Assembly (NCBI RefSeq): GCF_026344135.1
Contig: NZ_JAPKNA010000002.1
Span: 682,001-746,000, forward strand
Direction of reading: 5' to 3'
DNA: 64,000 nucleotides
DNA from: Alcaligenes parafaecalis
Lineage (GTDB): Bacteria > Pseudomonadota > Gammaproteobacteria > Burkholderiales > Burkholderiaceae_B
Shown piece after piece: positions 26,930 to 34,905 of this stretch (within the stretch, counting starts at the first letter, position 1; every line of letters starts with the position of its first letter). The notes beneath the pieces were generated by a model. The model was not told the DNA's origin. It searched no databases and saw nothing but the letters and a program-made list of their open reading frames with translations. The translations under genes and the position numbers were made by a program.

Positions 26930-28825
26930 ATGGCCTTATCGGGTTTATGGGTTCAGTTCCTTAACGGACTGGCCGAGGCATCGTCTTTGTTCCTGGTGGC
27001 GGCGGGTTTATCCCTGATTTTTGGGGTGACACGTATCGTCAACTTTGCACACGGCTCCCTGTACATGCTGGGCATCTACATGGCGTATTCCACCGTGCAA
27101 TTCATGGGTGGTTCGGCACTGGGATTCTGGGCGGGCTTGATTGTGGCCGCCTTGCTGGTGGGCGCACTGGGGGCCTTGCTGGAAATTGTGCTGCTGCGGC
27201 GTATTTATAAAGCGCCCGAGCTGTTTCAGTTATTGGCCACCTTTGCCCTGGTGCTGGTGATCAACGATGGCGCCTTGGCGGTGTGGGGGCCGGAAGATTT
27301 GCTGGGGCCGCTGGCTCCGGGTTTGAACGGTTCTATTTCCATTGCGGGGCGCTTCTTCCCGGTTTATGACCTGGTGCTGATCGTAATCGGCCCGGTGGTG
27401 CTGGGCTTGTTGTGGCTCTTGCTGACTCGTACACGTTGGGGCGTGCTGGTGCGCGCCGCCACCCACGACAGACAGATGCTGGGTGCGCTGGGCGTGAACC
27501 AGGCCTGGCTGTTTACGGGTGTATTTGCTTTGGGTGCCTTTCTGGCCGGTTTGGGCGGTGCGGTTCAATTACCGCGTCAGCCTGCCAATCTGTTGCTGGA
27601 CTTGAGCGTGATCGGGGATGCCTTTGTGATCGTGGTGGTCGGTGGCATGGGTTCCATCCCCGGTGCTTACGTGGCTGCCCTGATCGTCGCTGAATTGAAG
27701 GCTCTGTGTATCGCTCTGGGCACCGTTACCTTCTTTGGTGTGGACTTTGCCTTTCCGAAACTGACGCTGGTGGTGGAGTTCATCTTCATGGCCGTGGTGC
27801 TGGTGTTCCGACCTTGGGGCTTGTTTGGACGCGCTCAAGCGGTCAGCCGTAACTCCGCTCCGATTGAAGCGCCTTTGCGTGCGGGCAGCGGGGCGTTCCA
27901 GATCATGGTGCTGGTGGTTCTGGGTGTGATGGCGGCCTTGCCCTTGATGAGTGACTGGTTCCCGTATGCGCCTGTGCTGGCTCTGGATATTCTGGTCTTG
28001 GCCCTGTTCTCCTTAAGCCTGCATTTCATGATGGGGCCAGGCGGGATGAATTCCTTTGGTCATGCCGCTTATTTTGGGCTGGGCGCTTATGCGGCGGCCT
28101 TGCTCTTTAAGGCGGCCGCCTTGTCGATGGGCTGGTCTCTGGTCTTGGCTCCGGCCGTCGCGGGTTTGGGAGCCATGGTTTTTGGCTGGTTCTGCGTGCG
28201 TCTGTCTGGGGTGTATCTGGCCATGCTGACTTTGGCTTTCGCACAGATTGTCTGGTCGATTGTGTATCAGTGGGACAGCTTTACTGGCGGTTCCAACGGT
28301 GTGGTCGGTATCTGGCCTGCCGAGTGGCTGTCGGGTGATCGCTACTATTACTTTGCTTTGTTTGTCGTCGTCGCAGCCGCCTTCTTGTTGCGTCGGATTT
28401 TGTTCTCGCCCTTTGGTTACGCCATGCGTGCCAGTCGGGATTCGGCGCTACGGGCCGAGGCGATTGGTATCCCTGTGAAACGCGTGCAGTGGCTGACCTT
28501 TATCCTGGCGGGCACCTTTGCGGGTCTGGCCGGTGCCTTGTTTGTCTTTTCCAAGGGCAGCGTGTCGCCTGAAGTGATTGCGGTGAATAAATCCGTGGAT
28601 GGCCTGGTCATGGTCTTGCTGGGTGGTTTGCAAACCCTGGTGGGCCCGGTGGTCGGTGCAGCCGTGTTTACCTTGCTGCAAGACTTCTTCCTGGGGATTA
28701 CGCAATATTGGCGCGCCTTGTTTGGCGGCGTGATTCTACTGCTGGTTCTGGCTTTCCCGCAGGGTATTGCTGGCTTTTTCAAACGTTGGGCGCATCGCCG
28801 CGTCGCTCCGGAGGCATCGTCATGA
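26930..28825 (+). CDS. Fused Liv-type ABC permease (LivH-LivM)
   Basis: A 631-residue inner-membrane protein that joins both permease subunits. Residues 1-300 match LivH (SLIFGVTRIVNFAHGSLYML; the ATHDRQMLGALG coupling loop), and residues 320-610 match LivM (GPGGMNSFGHAAYFGLGAYA; RASRDSALRAEAIGI). The stop overlaps the next ATPase start in ATGA form. One polypeptide replaces two in this importer; otherwise the unit is typical. Confidence 0.93.
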   Translation: MALSGLWVQFLNGLAEASSLFLVAAGLSLIFGVTRIVNFAHGSLYMLGIYMAYSTVQFMGGSALGFWAGLIVAALLVGALGALLEIVLLRRIYKAPELFQLLATFALVLVINDGALAVWGPEDLLGPLAPGLNGSISIAGRFFPVYDLVLIVIGPVVLGLLWLLLTRTRWGVLVRAATHDRQMLGALGVNQAWLFTGVFALGAFLAGLGGAVQLPRQPANLLLDLSVIGDAFVIVVVGGMGSIPGAYVAALIVAELKALCIALGTVTFFGVDFAFPKLTLVVEFIFMAVVLVFRPWGLFGRAQAVSRNSAPIEAPLRAGSGAFQIMVLVVLGVMAALPLMSDWFPYAPVLALDILVLALFSLSLHFMMGPGGMNSFGHAAYFGLGAYAAALLFKAAALSMGWSLVLAPAVAGLGAMVFGWFCVRLSGVYLAMLTLAFAQIVWSIVYQWDSFTGGSNGVVGIWPAEWLSGDRYYYFALFVVVAAAFLLRRILFSPFGYAMRASRDSALRAEAIGIPVKRVQWLTFILAGTFAGLAGALFVFSKGSVSPEVIAVNKSVDGLVMVLLGGLQTLVGPVVGAAVFTLLQDFFLGITQYWRALFGGVILLLVLAFPQGIAGFFKRWAHRRVAPEASS

Positions 28826-29589
28826 GTTTGCTGCAAGTACGAGGTCTTAAAAAAGCGTTTGGCGGCAATCTGGCCGTAGACGGAATTGAGTTTGATGTGC
28901 AGGCCGGGGAGTTCCTGGCCTTGATCGGCCCCAATGGCGCAGGCAAAACCACTACTTTCAATATGGTAGGCGGGCAGTTGACGCCAACCGCGGGTTCGGT
29001 GCGTTTGGGCGATCAGGAACTGGTGGGTTTGGCTCCGCGCAAGATTGCTGCAATGGGTGTGGGCCGTACCTTCCAGATCGCGGCTACCTTCGCCTCCTTG
29101 ACCGTGGTGGAAAACGTGCAGATGGCTTTGTTGGCGCATCAGAAAAAGCTGTTTTCCTTTTGGCGGCGGGCGGCACAGTTCGAGCGTGCCCGTGCTTTGG
29201 ATCTGCTGAATCAAGTGGGCATGTTGGCTCAGGCGGAGCGACCTTGCAGCGAGCTGGCTTATGGCGATGTGAAACGGGTAGAGCTGGCAATTGCCCTGGC
29301 CAATGATCCGCGTCTTTTGCTCATGGACGAGCCCACCGCTGGTATGGCTCCCAAAGAGCGCAATGAGCTGATGCGTCTGACCAAAAAACTGGTGGTTGAA
29401 CGCAATATGGGCGTGCTGTTCACCGAGCACAGCATGGACGTGGTGTTCGAGCATTCAGACCGCATGCTGGTGCTGGCCCGTGGTCGCTTGGTGGCAGAAG
29501 GGGATGCGGACTATATCCGCCAGCATCCCAAAGTGCAGGAGGTCTACTTTGGCACGGGCAAAACATTCGAGAACAAGGAGCCAGCATGA
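28822..29589 (+). CDS. livG: Liv-type ABC ATP-binding protein (LivG)
   Basis: A 255-residue ATPase with Walker A GPNGAGKTTT, a LivG-type signature region LAYGDVKRVELA and Walker B LLLMDEPTAGM. The C-terminal VYFGTGKTF matches the LivG ending. The start at 28822 overlaps the permease stop by four bases, and its own stop overlaps livF by four bases, so the three genes are translationally coupled. Confidence 0.93.
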   Translation: MSLLQVRGLKKAFGGNLAVDGIEFDVQAGEFLALIGPNGAGKTTTFNMVGGQLTPTAGSVRLGDQELVGLAPRKIAAMGVGRTFQIAATFASLTVVENVQMALLAHQKKLFSFWRRAAQFERARALDLLNQVGMLAQAERPCSELAYGDVKRVELAIALANDPRLLLMDEPTAGMAPKERNELMRLTKKLVVERNMGVLFTEHSMDVVFEHSDRMLVLARGRLVAEGDADYIRQHPKVQEVYFGTGKTFENKEPA

Positions 29590-30365
29590 CGCAGGATTTA
29601 TTAGCCGGTTCTGACCGGAGCAGCGCAGGCATGACGGCAGAGGAACCCTTGCTCAGTGTCGATGGCTTGAATGCCTGGTACGGGGCCGCGCATATTCTGT
29701 TCGATCTGTCTCTGACCGTGCAACGCGGCGAGGTGGTTGCGCTGATGGGCCGTAATGGCGCAGGCAAGTCCACCACCTTGAAATCCATTATGGGTTTGAT
29801 GGAGCGCTCCAATGGCCATATCGAATTCATGGGACAGACTATCCACGACAAGCAGCCCTTTGAGATTGCCCGTGCAGGCCTGGGCTTTGTGCCTGAAGAC
29901 CGGCGGATCTTTACCGATCTGAGTGTCACGGAAAACCTGGAAGTGGGGCGTCAACCAGCACGACGCTGGCCGGATGGCACAGCAGCTCCGCACTGGCAGC
30001 CCGAGCGCTTGTACAGCCTGTTTCCGAATCTGGGCCAGATGCAGGACAGGCCGGGCGGACAGATGAGCGGCGGCGAGCAGCAAATGCTGACGGTGGCGCG
30101 TACCTTGATGGGCAATCCCTATCTGGTCTTGCTGGACGAGCCATCCGAAGGGGTGGCCCCTGTGATCGTGGAGCAGATGGTGCACATGATTCTGGAGCTG
30201 AAGCAGGCCGGAGTCAGTATCTTGTTGTCCGAGCAGAATCTGCACTTTGCCGAGCTGGTTTCGGATCGGGCTTATGTGCTGGAGAAGGGGCAAATACGGT
30301 ACAGTGGCGCGATGCAGGAATTAAGTGCCAACGAGCAGGTGCGGCGCACTTACCTGTCTGTTTAA
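29586..30365 (+). CDS. livF: Liv-type ABC ATP-binding protein (LivF)
   Basis: A 259-residue ATPase with Walker A GRNGAGKSTT, the signature MSGGEQQML, Walker B LVLLDEPSEGVAP and H-loop region LSEQNLHFAEL. It has an N-terminal extension of about 18 residues compared with typical LivF. It is the last gene of the importer operon. A CAGGCCTC/GAGGCCTG hairpin follows at 30369-30393. Confidence 0.93.
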   Translation: MTQDLLAGSDRSSAGMTAEEPLLSVDGLNAWYGAAHILFDLSLTVQRGEVVALMGRNGAGKSTTLKSIMGLMERSNGHIEFMGQTIHDKQPFEIARAGLGFVPEDRRIFTDLSVTENLEVGRQPARRWPDGTAAPHWQPERLYSLFPNLGQMQDRPGGQMSGGEQQMLTVARTLMGNPYLVLLDEPSEGVAPVIVEQMVHMILELKQAGVSILLSEQNLHFAELVSDRAYVLEKGQIRYSGAMQELSANEQVRRTYLSV

Positions 30366-30368
30366 CTT

Positions 30369-30393
30369 CAGGCCTCCAGATAGTAGAGGCCTG
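30369..30393 (+). promoter_or_regulatory. Hairpin after livF
   Basis: CAGGCCTC and GAGGCCTG pair across a nine-base loop. There is no T-run, and the next gene follows within 25 bases, so it may be a 3' message end or an intercistronic element. Confidence 0.5.
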
Positions 30394-30413
30394 ACCGGCT
30401 TCAGGAGAACACC

Positions 30414-30962
30414 ATGGCAGATGCACGTCCTAATCCGCAGGCAGTGATTGATTTCTGGGTTGAGGCAGGACCGGAGAAATGGTTTCGCAAGTCCGATGAC
30501 TTTGACCGGGAATTTCGCGAGCGCTTTTTAGATTGGCACGAGCGTGCGGCCAAGGGCGAGTTTGACGACTGGGCGCAGACGGCAGAAGGCAGCTATGCCT
30601 TGTTGATCTTGCTGGATCAGTTTCCGCGCAATTCGTTTCGCAATACCACCCGTATGTACGCAACGGATGATAAAGGTTTGGCGATTGCCAAGGCCATGGT
30701 TGCCAAAGGTCAGGATAAGCAGATCCCGCTAGAGCGCCGTGTGTTCTGCTACCTGCCATATTCCCATGCAGAAAATCTGGCAGATCAGCAAGAGGCCGTG
30801 CGCTTGAATCAGGAAATTGGCCGTCCCTGGCTGGATCATGCCCAAGAGCATCTGGATGTGGTCGAACGCTTTGGCCGCTTCCCCCATCGCAATGCGATTT
30901 TTGGTCGCAGCACGACAGAGGAAGAGCAGAAGTTTCTGCAGGCAGGTGGGTTTTCGGGTTGA
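30414..30962 (+). CDS. DUF924 family protein
   Basis: A 182-residue predicted cytoplasmic, mostly helical protein of the DUF924 family. Typical segments are ADARPNPQAVIDFWVEAGPEKWF near the start, LDQFPRNSFRNTTRMYATD, and RFPHRNAIFGRSTTEEEQKFL at the end. The fold is TPR-like. No biochemical function is established as far as I know. AGGAG precedes the ATG. It may be read through from the importer operon. Confidence 0.88.
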   Translation: MADARPNPQAVIDFWVEAGPEKWFRKSDDFDREFRERFLDWHERAAKGEFDDWAQTAEGSYALLILLDQFPRNSFRNTTRMYATDDKGLAIAKAMVAKGQDKQIPLERRVFCYLPYSHAENLADQQEAVRLNQEIGRPWLDHAQEHLDVVERFGRFPHRNAIFGRSTTEEEQKFLQAGGFSG

Positions 30963-31108
30963 TGGGGGTGATTGGGCCCAGCTTTGGGTTTGAGCGGAAG
31001 TCTGGGGGTCGGATCTATGCTTCGATCTCAAACCCGAACAGACACTCAAACCTCAAGAATGCAGACTGAGAGTCTCTGGTTTAACCAGCTCTGAGTGCGA
31101 TGAACAAT

Positions 31109-31154
31109 AAAACAAAGGCGGCCAAGTGAAAACTTGAAGCCGCCTTTGTTTTTT
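31109..31154. terminator. Bidirectional terminator between DUF924 and nicotinate dehydrogenase genes
   Basis: AAAACAAAGGCGGC (31109-31122) pairs with GCCGCCTTTGTTTT (31139-31152), topped by CAAGT-GAAA-ACTTG. T-runs follow on both strands and the flanking genes converge. Confidence 0.9.
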
Positions 31155-31190
31155 GCCGTGTGTTCAACACTATCTGTGGACTAGCTCAGC

Positions 31191-34031
31191 CTACAAGTGC
31201 CCCTTCTGTTCCCGTATGGCCGCAATCTTGTCTTTCAAGCCAGTCCAGGCTGGCTTCTCTGGCGCAAAGCGTGCCCGCATATAGTTCAGCAAGTCTTCCA
31301 TCTGTTCGTCGTTCATGCTGTTCTTGAACGCAGGCATGGAACCCAGGGTAGGCTGCGCGGGGCGGGTAATGCCGTGCATCAGGACCTGAATCGCATTGTC
31401 CGGGTGCTCGCTATGCAGATTACTGTTCAGAGCCAGGGAAGGACGCGCTCCAAACAGAACCGGGCCGCCACGCGGATCGTGACAGACAGCACAGGCACCG
31501 TTGAACAGATTCTCGCCTGGCATCAGCATCACTTCTTTATTGCTGCGGCTGTCCTGCTCCAGACGGGCGGCTTGTGCTGCGTGCGTTTGCTCTTGCTCAC
31601 TCTCAACCGGATTCAAGCTGCTCAGATAATGTGCCATAGCGCGCACATCAGACTCAGGCAGTTCGGCCAGACCAGCGACGACGGGGCCCATCGGGCCCGC
31701 CGCCACACCGTGGCGGGGTGAATAGCCGGTGCGCAGGTATTGGTACAGCTCCTGTTCTGTCCAGGGGATGGGGGCTTTGGACAGGCTGTTCAAAGCGGGC
31801 GCTTCCCAGTTATCGGCAAAGCCTCCGGCCAGGAAATTGGCCTCGCCGCCTTTTTCTGCACCCAGCATATTGCGCGGGCTATGGCAGGCGGCACAGTGGC
31901 CGCTGCTATTGACCAGATAAGCACCCCGATTCCATTGCACCGTCTGGGTCGGGTCAGGGACGTAGGCATTCGGGTCGCGGTGAAACAGCATGTTCCAGCC
32001 CGCCACCAAAGGCCGCATATTCATGGGGAAAGGCAGCTTGGTTTCCGGAACCTCGGACCTCACCGGCTCCTGCGTCATCAGGTAGGCATACAGAGACTGC
32101 ATGTCCTCGTCGCTGATCTTGGCAAAAGCGGTGTAAGGAAAGGCCGGATACAGATGACGGCCGTCCTGATGAATGCCTTCTCGCATGGCGCGCTCAAAGG
32201 CTTTGTAGCTCCAACTGCCAATGCCGGTTTCTTTATCGGGGGTGATATTGGTGGTGTAGATAGTGCCAAAGGGCGTATCCAGGCCCAGGCCACCGGCATT
32301 GGGTGTGCCCCCTTCTGCGGTGTGGCAGACCATGCAGTCACCTGCAATGGCAACCAGTCGGCCACGCTCAATAGCCAGCTCTGAAAAGATGGAGGTATCC
32401 ACTTGGCCCACCGGCGCAATGGCTGGACGCCAGGGCAGGGCGCTTAATACGGTGCCGGTCGCTACTGCGGCCAGGGCACCCCACCAGGCTTTGCGTTTCT
32501 TGCTGCTGCCTGTTTTTCCTTCCTGATAGCCCAGCGCCAGCGATTGCTCGCTAAAGGGGGCGCTGGTCAGACGTATGCCGCTGGCATTGAAAATGGCATT
32601 GGCAATGGCGGCGGCAGCAGGCAGCTCTACGCCCTGATTCCAGGCCAATGGCTGGCCTACGGCAGATTCCCGTTTGACCAGTTGGACGGCAGGTTTGGCT
32701 GTCGCGTCTTTATTTGCACTGTTGTTCGCCGCATCACCACTATTGCCTGCGGTGCTGTTCAGTAATTGCTGAGCCCAGCGGCCCAGCCTGTCGGCCAAAG
32801 CCGGTGCAGATTCCGATGATTGGGCGGGGTTGCCCAGTTCTGTGCTGTCGTGACCAATGGTCAGCTTGTCGATGCTAAGCGTGCCCTGGCGGGTATCGAC
32901 GCTGACATCCACCGCCCAGGCAGACCATTGCTCTCGCGCTGCTTGACCGGGAACTTGCTCAACAATATGACTGTAAGCCAGTCCCCGTCCTTTGCGTAAA
33001 GGACCTTGTTGTGTGGGCAAAGGCTCGGACCAGTCTGATTGTGCGGCAACGCGTTGCAGCAGATCGCGCCCCTGCGGGCTGTGTACCTGTTCCAGCCGCG
33101 CTTCCAACGGGTCCAGCCCTAGAATGTGGCAGTCCTGATCGAATTGCGATTCTTGTGCAAAGACGGTGGCTTGGGCCAGGCTATCGGGGTCGCTGCTGGC
33201 AGCGGCGCCATCATAGCTGGGGCCAGGTGCCGCAAAGTAATCGCTTTTGACTTCCGGCCCGCTGCTGGGCAGACCTTGCTGACCACAAAGAATGGCTGCC
33301 AAAGAGGGGCGGGCACCTGACAAAGTATTCAGATGCCAGCGGCTGGCTTGCAAGTGTGCGCCCAGATCACCGGGAGTGGCCGTGTTCTGATAGACGCTCA
33401 AACGAATAATGGCTTCGCTGTGGCTGGCCCGTACCTGTACCGCCTGGGGGCGACCAAAGGCCATGACAGCAGCATCCATTGCGCAGTCATAGGCATCCGC
33501 CTGATTGCCCGCTATATCTAGCAGGCAGATTTGTTCACTTGGCAGGCCGCTAAGGGCTTGCAGCTCAATCAATAGCGCAGCAGGCCGTTGAGTATGCGCC
33601 CATACATAGAGTTTCTTGTCGTGATAGCACGCGCGGGCCCAGGCGGTTTCCTGATGATCTGCCGCCGCCTGCCATTCGTAACTGTGATCGGGCGTGCTGC
33701 TGGTCTTGGCCGCTGCCTCATTGGCGGATAATGCCGCCTGATTCGACGGGACAGGGGTGGCCCAGCGGGCATCCAGCAATGCGGCGCCCTGATGGGCTTG
33801 TTCCACTTGAACGGCCAGCACTCCCAGGAAGTTGCCCATATGCACGCAAGCAACGACACCGGGCACTTTCAGGGCAGCCTGCTTGTCTACGGTTTGTAAT
33901 TCTGCACCCTGGTACTGCCCGTTTTTGTAAGACCAGTAAGGAGGGCGCACAAGCGCCCCGTGCAAGAGATGGGTGCCGGGTGGCAGCTCTGGCCATTGCG
34001 CTCGGGAAGTATCTTGTACTGAATGACTCAT
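31191..34031 (-). CDS. Triheme cytochrome c subunit with degenerate molybdopterin-like domain (NicB-like)
   Basis: A 946-residue protein probably carrying electrons from nicotinate dehydrogenase to the respiratory chain. Residues 1-500 resemble the later part of a xanthine-dehydrogenase-type molybdopterin subunit (LLHGALVRPPYW; AAIANAIFNASG). A membrane segment lies near 522-542, followed by three c-type haem sites: CMVCH near 566, CAACH near 714 and CAVCH near 847. In Pseudomonas putida NicB, molybdopterin and cytochrome parts are one chain. Here the molybdopterin part lacks the GCYGRN segment and GSGES glutamate motif seen in the separate 752-residue protein at 34906, so it is probably non-catalytic. 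The start overlaps the nicA stop in ATGA form. Confidence 0.85.
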   Translation of the reverse strand: MSHSVQDTSRAQWPELPPGTHLLHGALVRPPYWSYKNGQYQGAELQTVDKQAALKVPGVVACVHMGNFLGVLAVQVEQAHQGAALLDARWATPVPSNQAALSANEAAAKTSSTPDHSYEWQAAADHQETAWARACYHDKKLYVWAHTQRPAALLIELQALSGLPSEQICLLDIAGNQADAYDCAMDAAVMAFGRPQAVQVRASHSEAIIRLSVYQNTATPGDLGAHLQASRWHLNTLSGARPSLAAILCGQQGLPSSGPEVKSDYFAAPGPSYDGAAASSDPDSLAQATVFAQESQFDQDCHILGLDPLEARLEQVHSPQGRDLLQRVAAQSDWSEPLPTQQGPLRKGRGLAYSHIVEQVPGQAAREQWSAWAVDVSVDTRQGTLSIDKLTIGHDSTELGNPAQSSESAPALADRLGRWAQQLLNSTAGNSGDAANNSANKDATAKPAVQLVKRESAVGQPLAWNQGVELPAAAAIANAIFNASGIRLTSAPFSEQSLALGYQEGKTGSSKKRKAWWGALAAVATGTVLSALPWRPAIAPVGQVDTSIFSELAIERGRLVAIAGDCMVCHTAEGGTPNAGGLGLDTPFGTIYTTNITPDKETGIGSWSYKAFERAMREGIHQDGRHLYPAFPYTAFAKISDEDMQSLYAYLMTQEPVRSEVPETKLPFPMNMRPLVAGWNMLFHRDPNAYVPDPTQTVQWNRGAYLVNSSGHCAACHSPRNMLGAEKGGEANFLAGGFADNWEAPALNSLSKAPIPWTEQELYQYLRTGYSPRHGVAAGPMGPVVAGLAELPESDVRAMAHYLSSLNPVESEQEQTHAAQAARLEQDSRSNKEVMLMPGENLFNGACAVCHDPRGGPVLFGARPSLALNSNLHSEHPDNAIQVLMHGITRPAQPTLGSMPAFKNSMNDEQMEDLLNYMRARFAPEKPAWTGLKDKIAAIREQKGHL

Positions 34032-34504
34032 TGCCGGGCCTTTGCGACACGCAGTGCTGCTTGCATGATTTCCACATGGGTACCGCAGCGACACAGGTTA
34101 TAACGCAGCTCGTCCCGAATCTGTTCTTCAGTGGCTTGCGGATTACGGTCCAGCAAAGCCTGCACGGTCATGACCATGCCGTTCAGGCAATAGCCGCATT
34201 GGGCCGCTTGGCAATCAATAAAAGCCTGCTGGACGTCATTGGGCTGGCCGTCCTGGGCCAAACCTTCCAATGTAGTGATCTGCCGGTTTTCAACCAGGCT
34301 GACGGGCACCACACAGGAGCGTGCCGCCACGCCATCTACCAACACTGTACAGGCGCCGCACTCGCCCAGGCCACAGCCGAACTTGGGACCATTCAGTTCC
34401 AGATCGTTACGCAGGACATAAAGCAGCGGAGTATCGGGTTCCACCTCGATGATGTGGGTCTCTTGATTGACCCGCAAGGTGTGCGGGCGAGTACAAGGGT
34501 TCAT
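34028..34504 (-). CDS. nicA: Nicotinate dehydrogenase small subunit, [2Fe-2S] protein NicA
   Basis: A 158-residue iron-sulfur subunit that passes electrons from the molybdenum site. It binds two [2Fe-2S] clusters: Cys44, Cys49, Cys52 and Cys64 in the plant-ferredoxin pattern, and Cys103, Cys106, Cys138 and Cys140 in the xanthine-dehydrogenase pattern. The ATG at 34504 is chosen because AAAGG lies eight bases before it and the length fits the family; a GTG at 34513 is possible. Close relatives act on N-heterocycles in general; nicotinate is inferred from the nicDXF genes nearby. Confidence 0.88.
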   Translation of the reverse strand: MNPCTRPHTLRVNQETHIIEVEPDTPLLYVLRNDLELNGPKFGCGLGECGACTVLVDGVAARSCVVPVSLVENRQITTLEGLAQDGQPNDVQQAFIDCQAAQCGYCLNGMVMTVQALLDRNPQATEEQIRDELRYNLCRCGTHVEIMQAALRVAKARQ

Positions 34505-34905
34505 GGGTTTCACCTTTGGTTGATCGCACCTTGTTGTCTGACAGCGTGTGCGGTGCTTTTATCAGCTCGGTATTGATATGCTTAAATTAAGTGTATACAC
34601 TTTAATTTATTGAGTAAATAGATTCTACTACTCCCTTGAGGCATCAATCAAAGCCCTCTTGGCAAGCGGTCTTGAATTCGGGTGTTTCTTATTTAATATA
34701 GGGTTTACACTGATTATTAAGCCCTTGATTTTCTCTTTATAGTAGTTGCGGTAAATGAGTTTTAGCGCACTGTATTTGATTTTATTAGGGCGTGTGCGCT
34801 AGTAATTCGTGTTTTGCTAGTGCGTGCCTCAGGCGGGTTTTCCAGGGTCTGATCCGTATCGGCCCCCCATAGACCTTGTTGATAAAGCCCAGCCAGGAGA
34901 GTGTG
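34505..34905. promoter_or_regulatory. Divergent promoter region of the nicotinate genes
   Basis: About 400 AT-rich bases separate nicA from the divergent molybdopterin subunit gene. They contain a strong palindrome at 34584-34608 and a further TACACT half-like sequence at 34706-34711. No coding frame here looks real. Confidence 0.7.
34584..34608. promoter_or_regulatory. Palindromic operator candidate upstream of nicA
   Basis: AAATTAA-GTGTATACAC-TTTAATTT is an almost perfect palindrome (one extra T on the right) about 80 bases before the nicA start and 300 before the divergent gene. It has the length and symmetry expected of a dimeric repressor site. The half-site TACACTTTAA also occurs before the Liv importer. 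Confidence 0.6.
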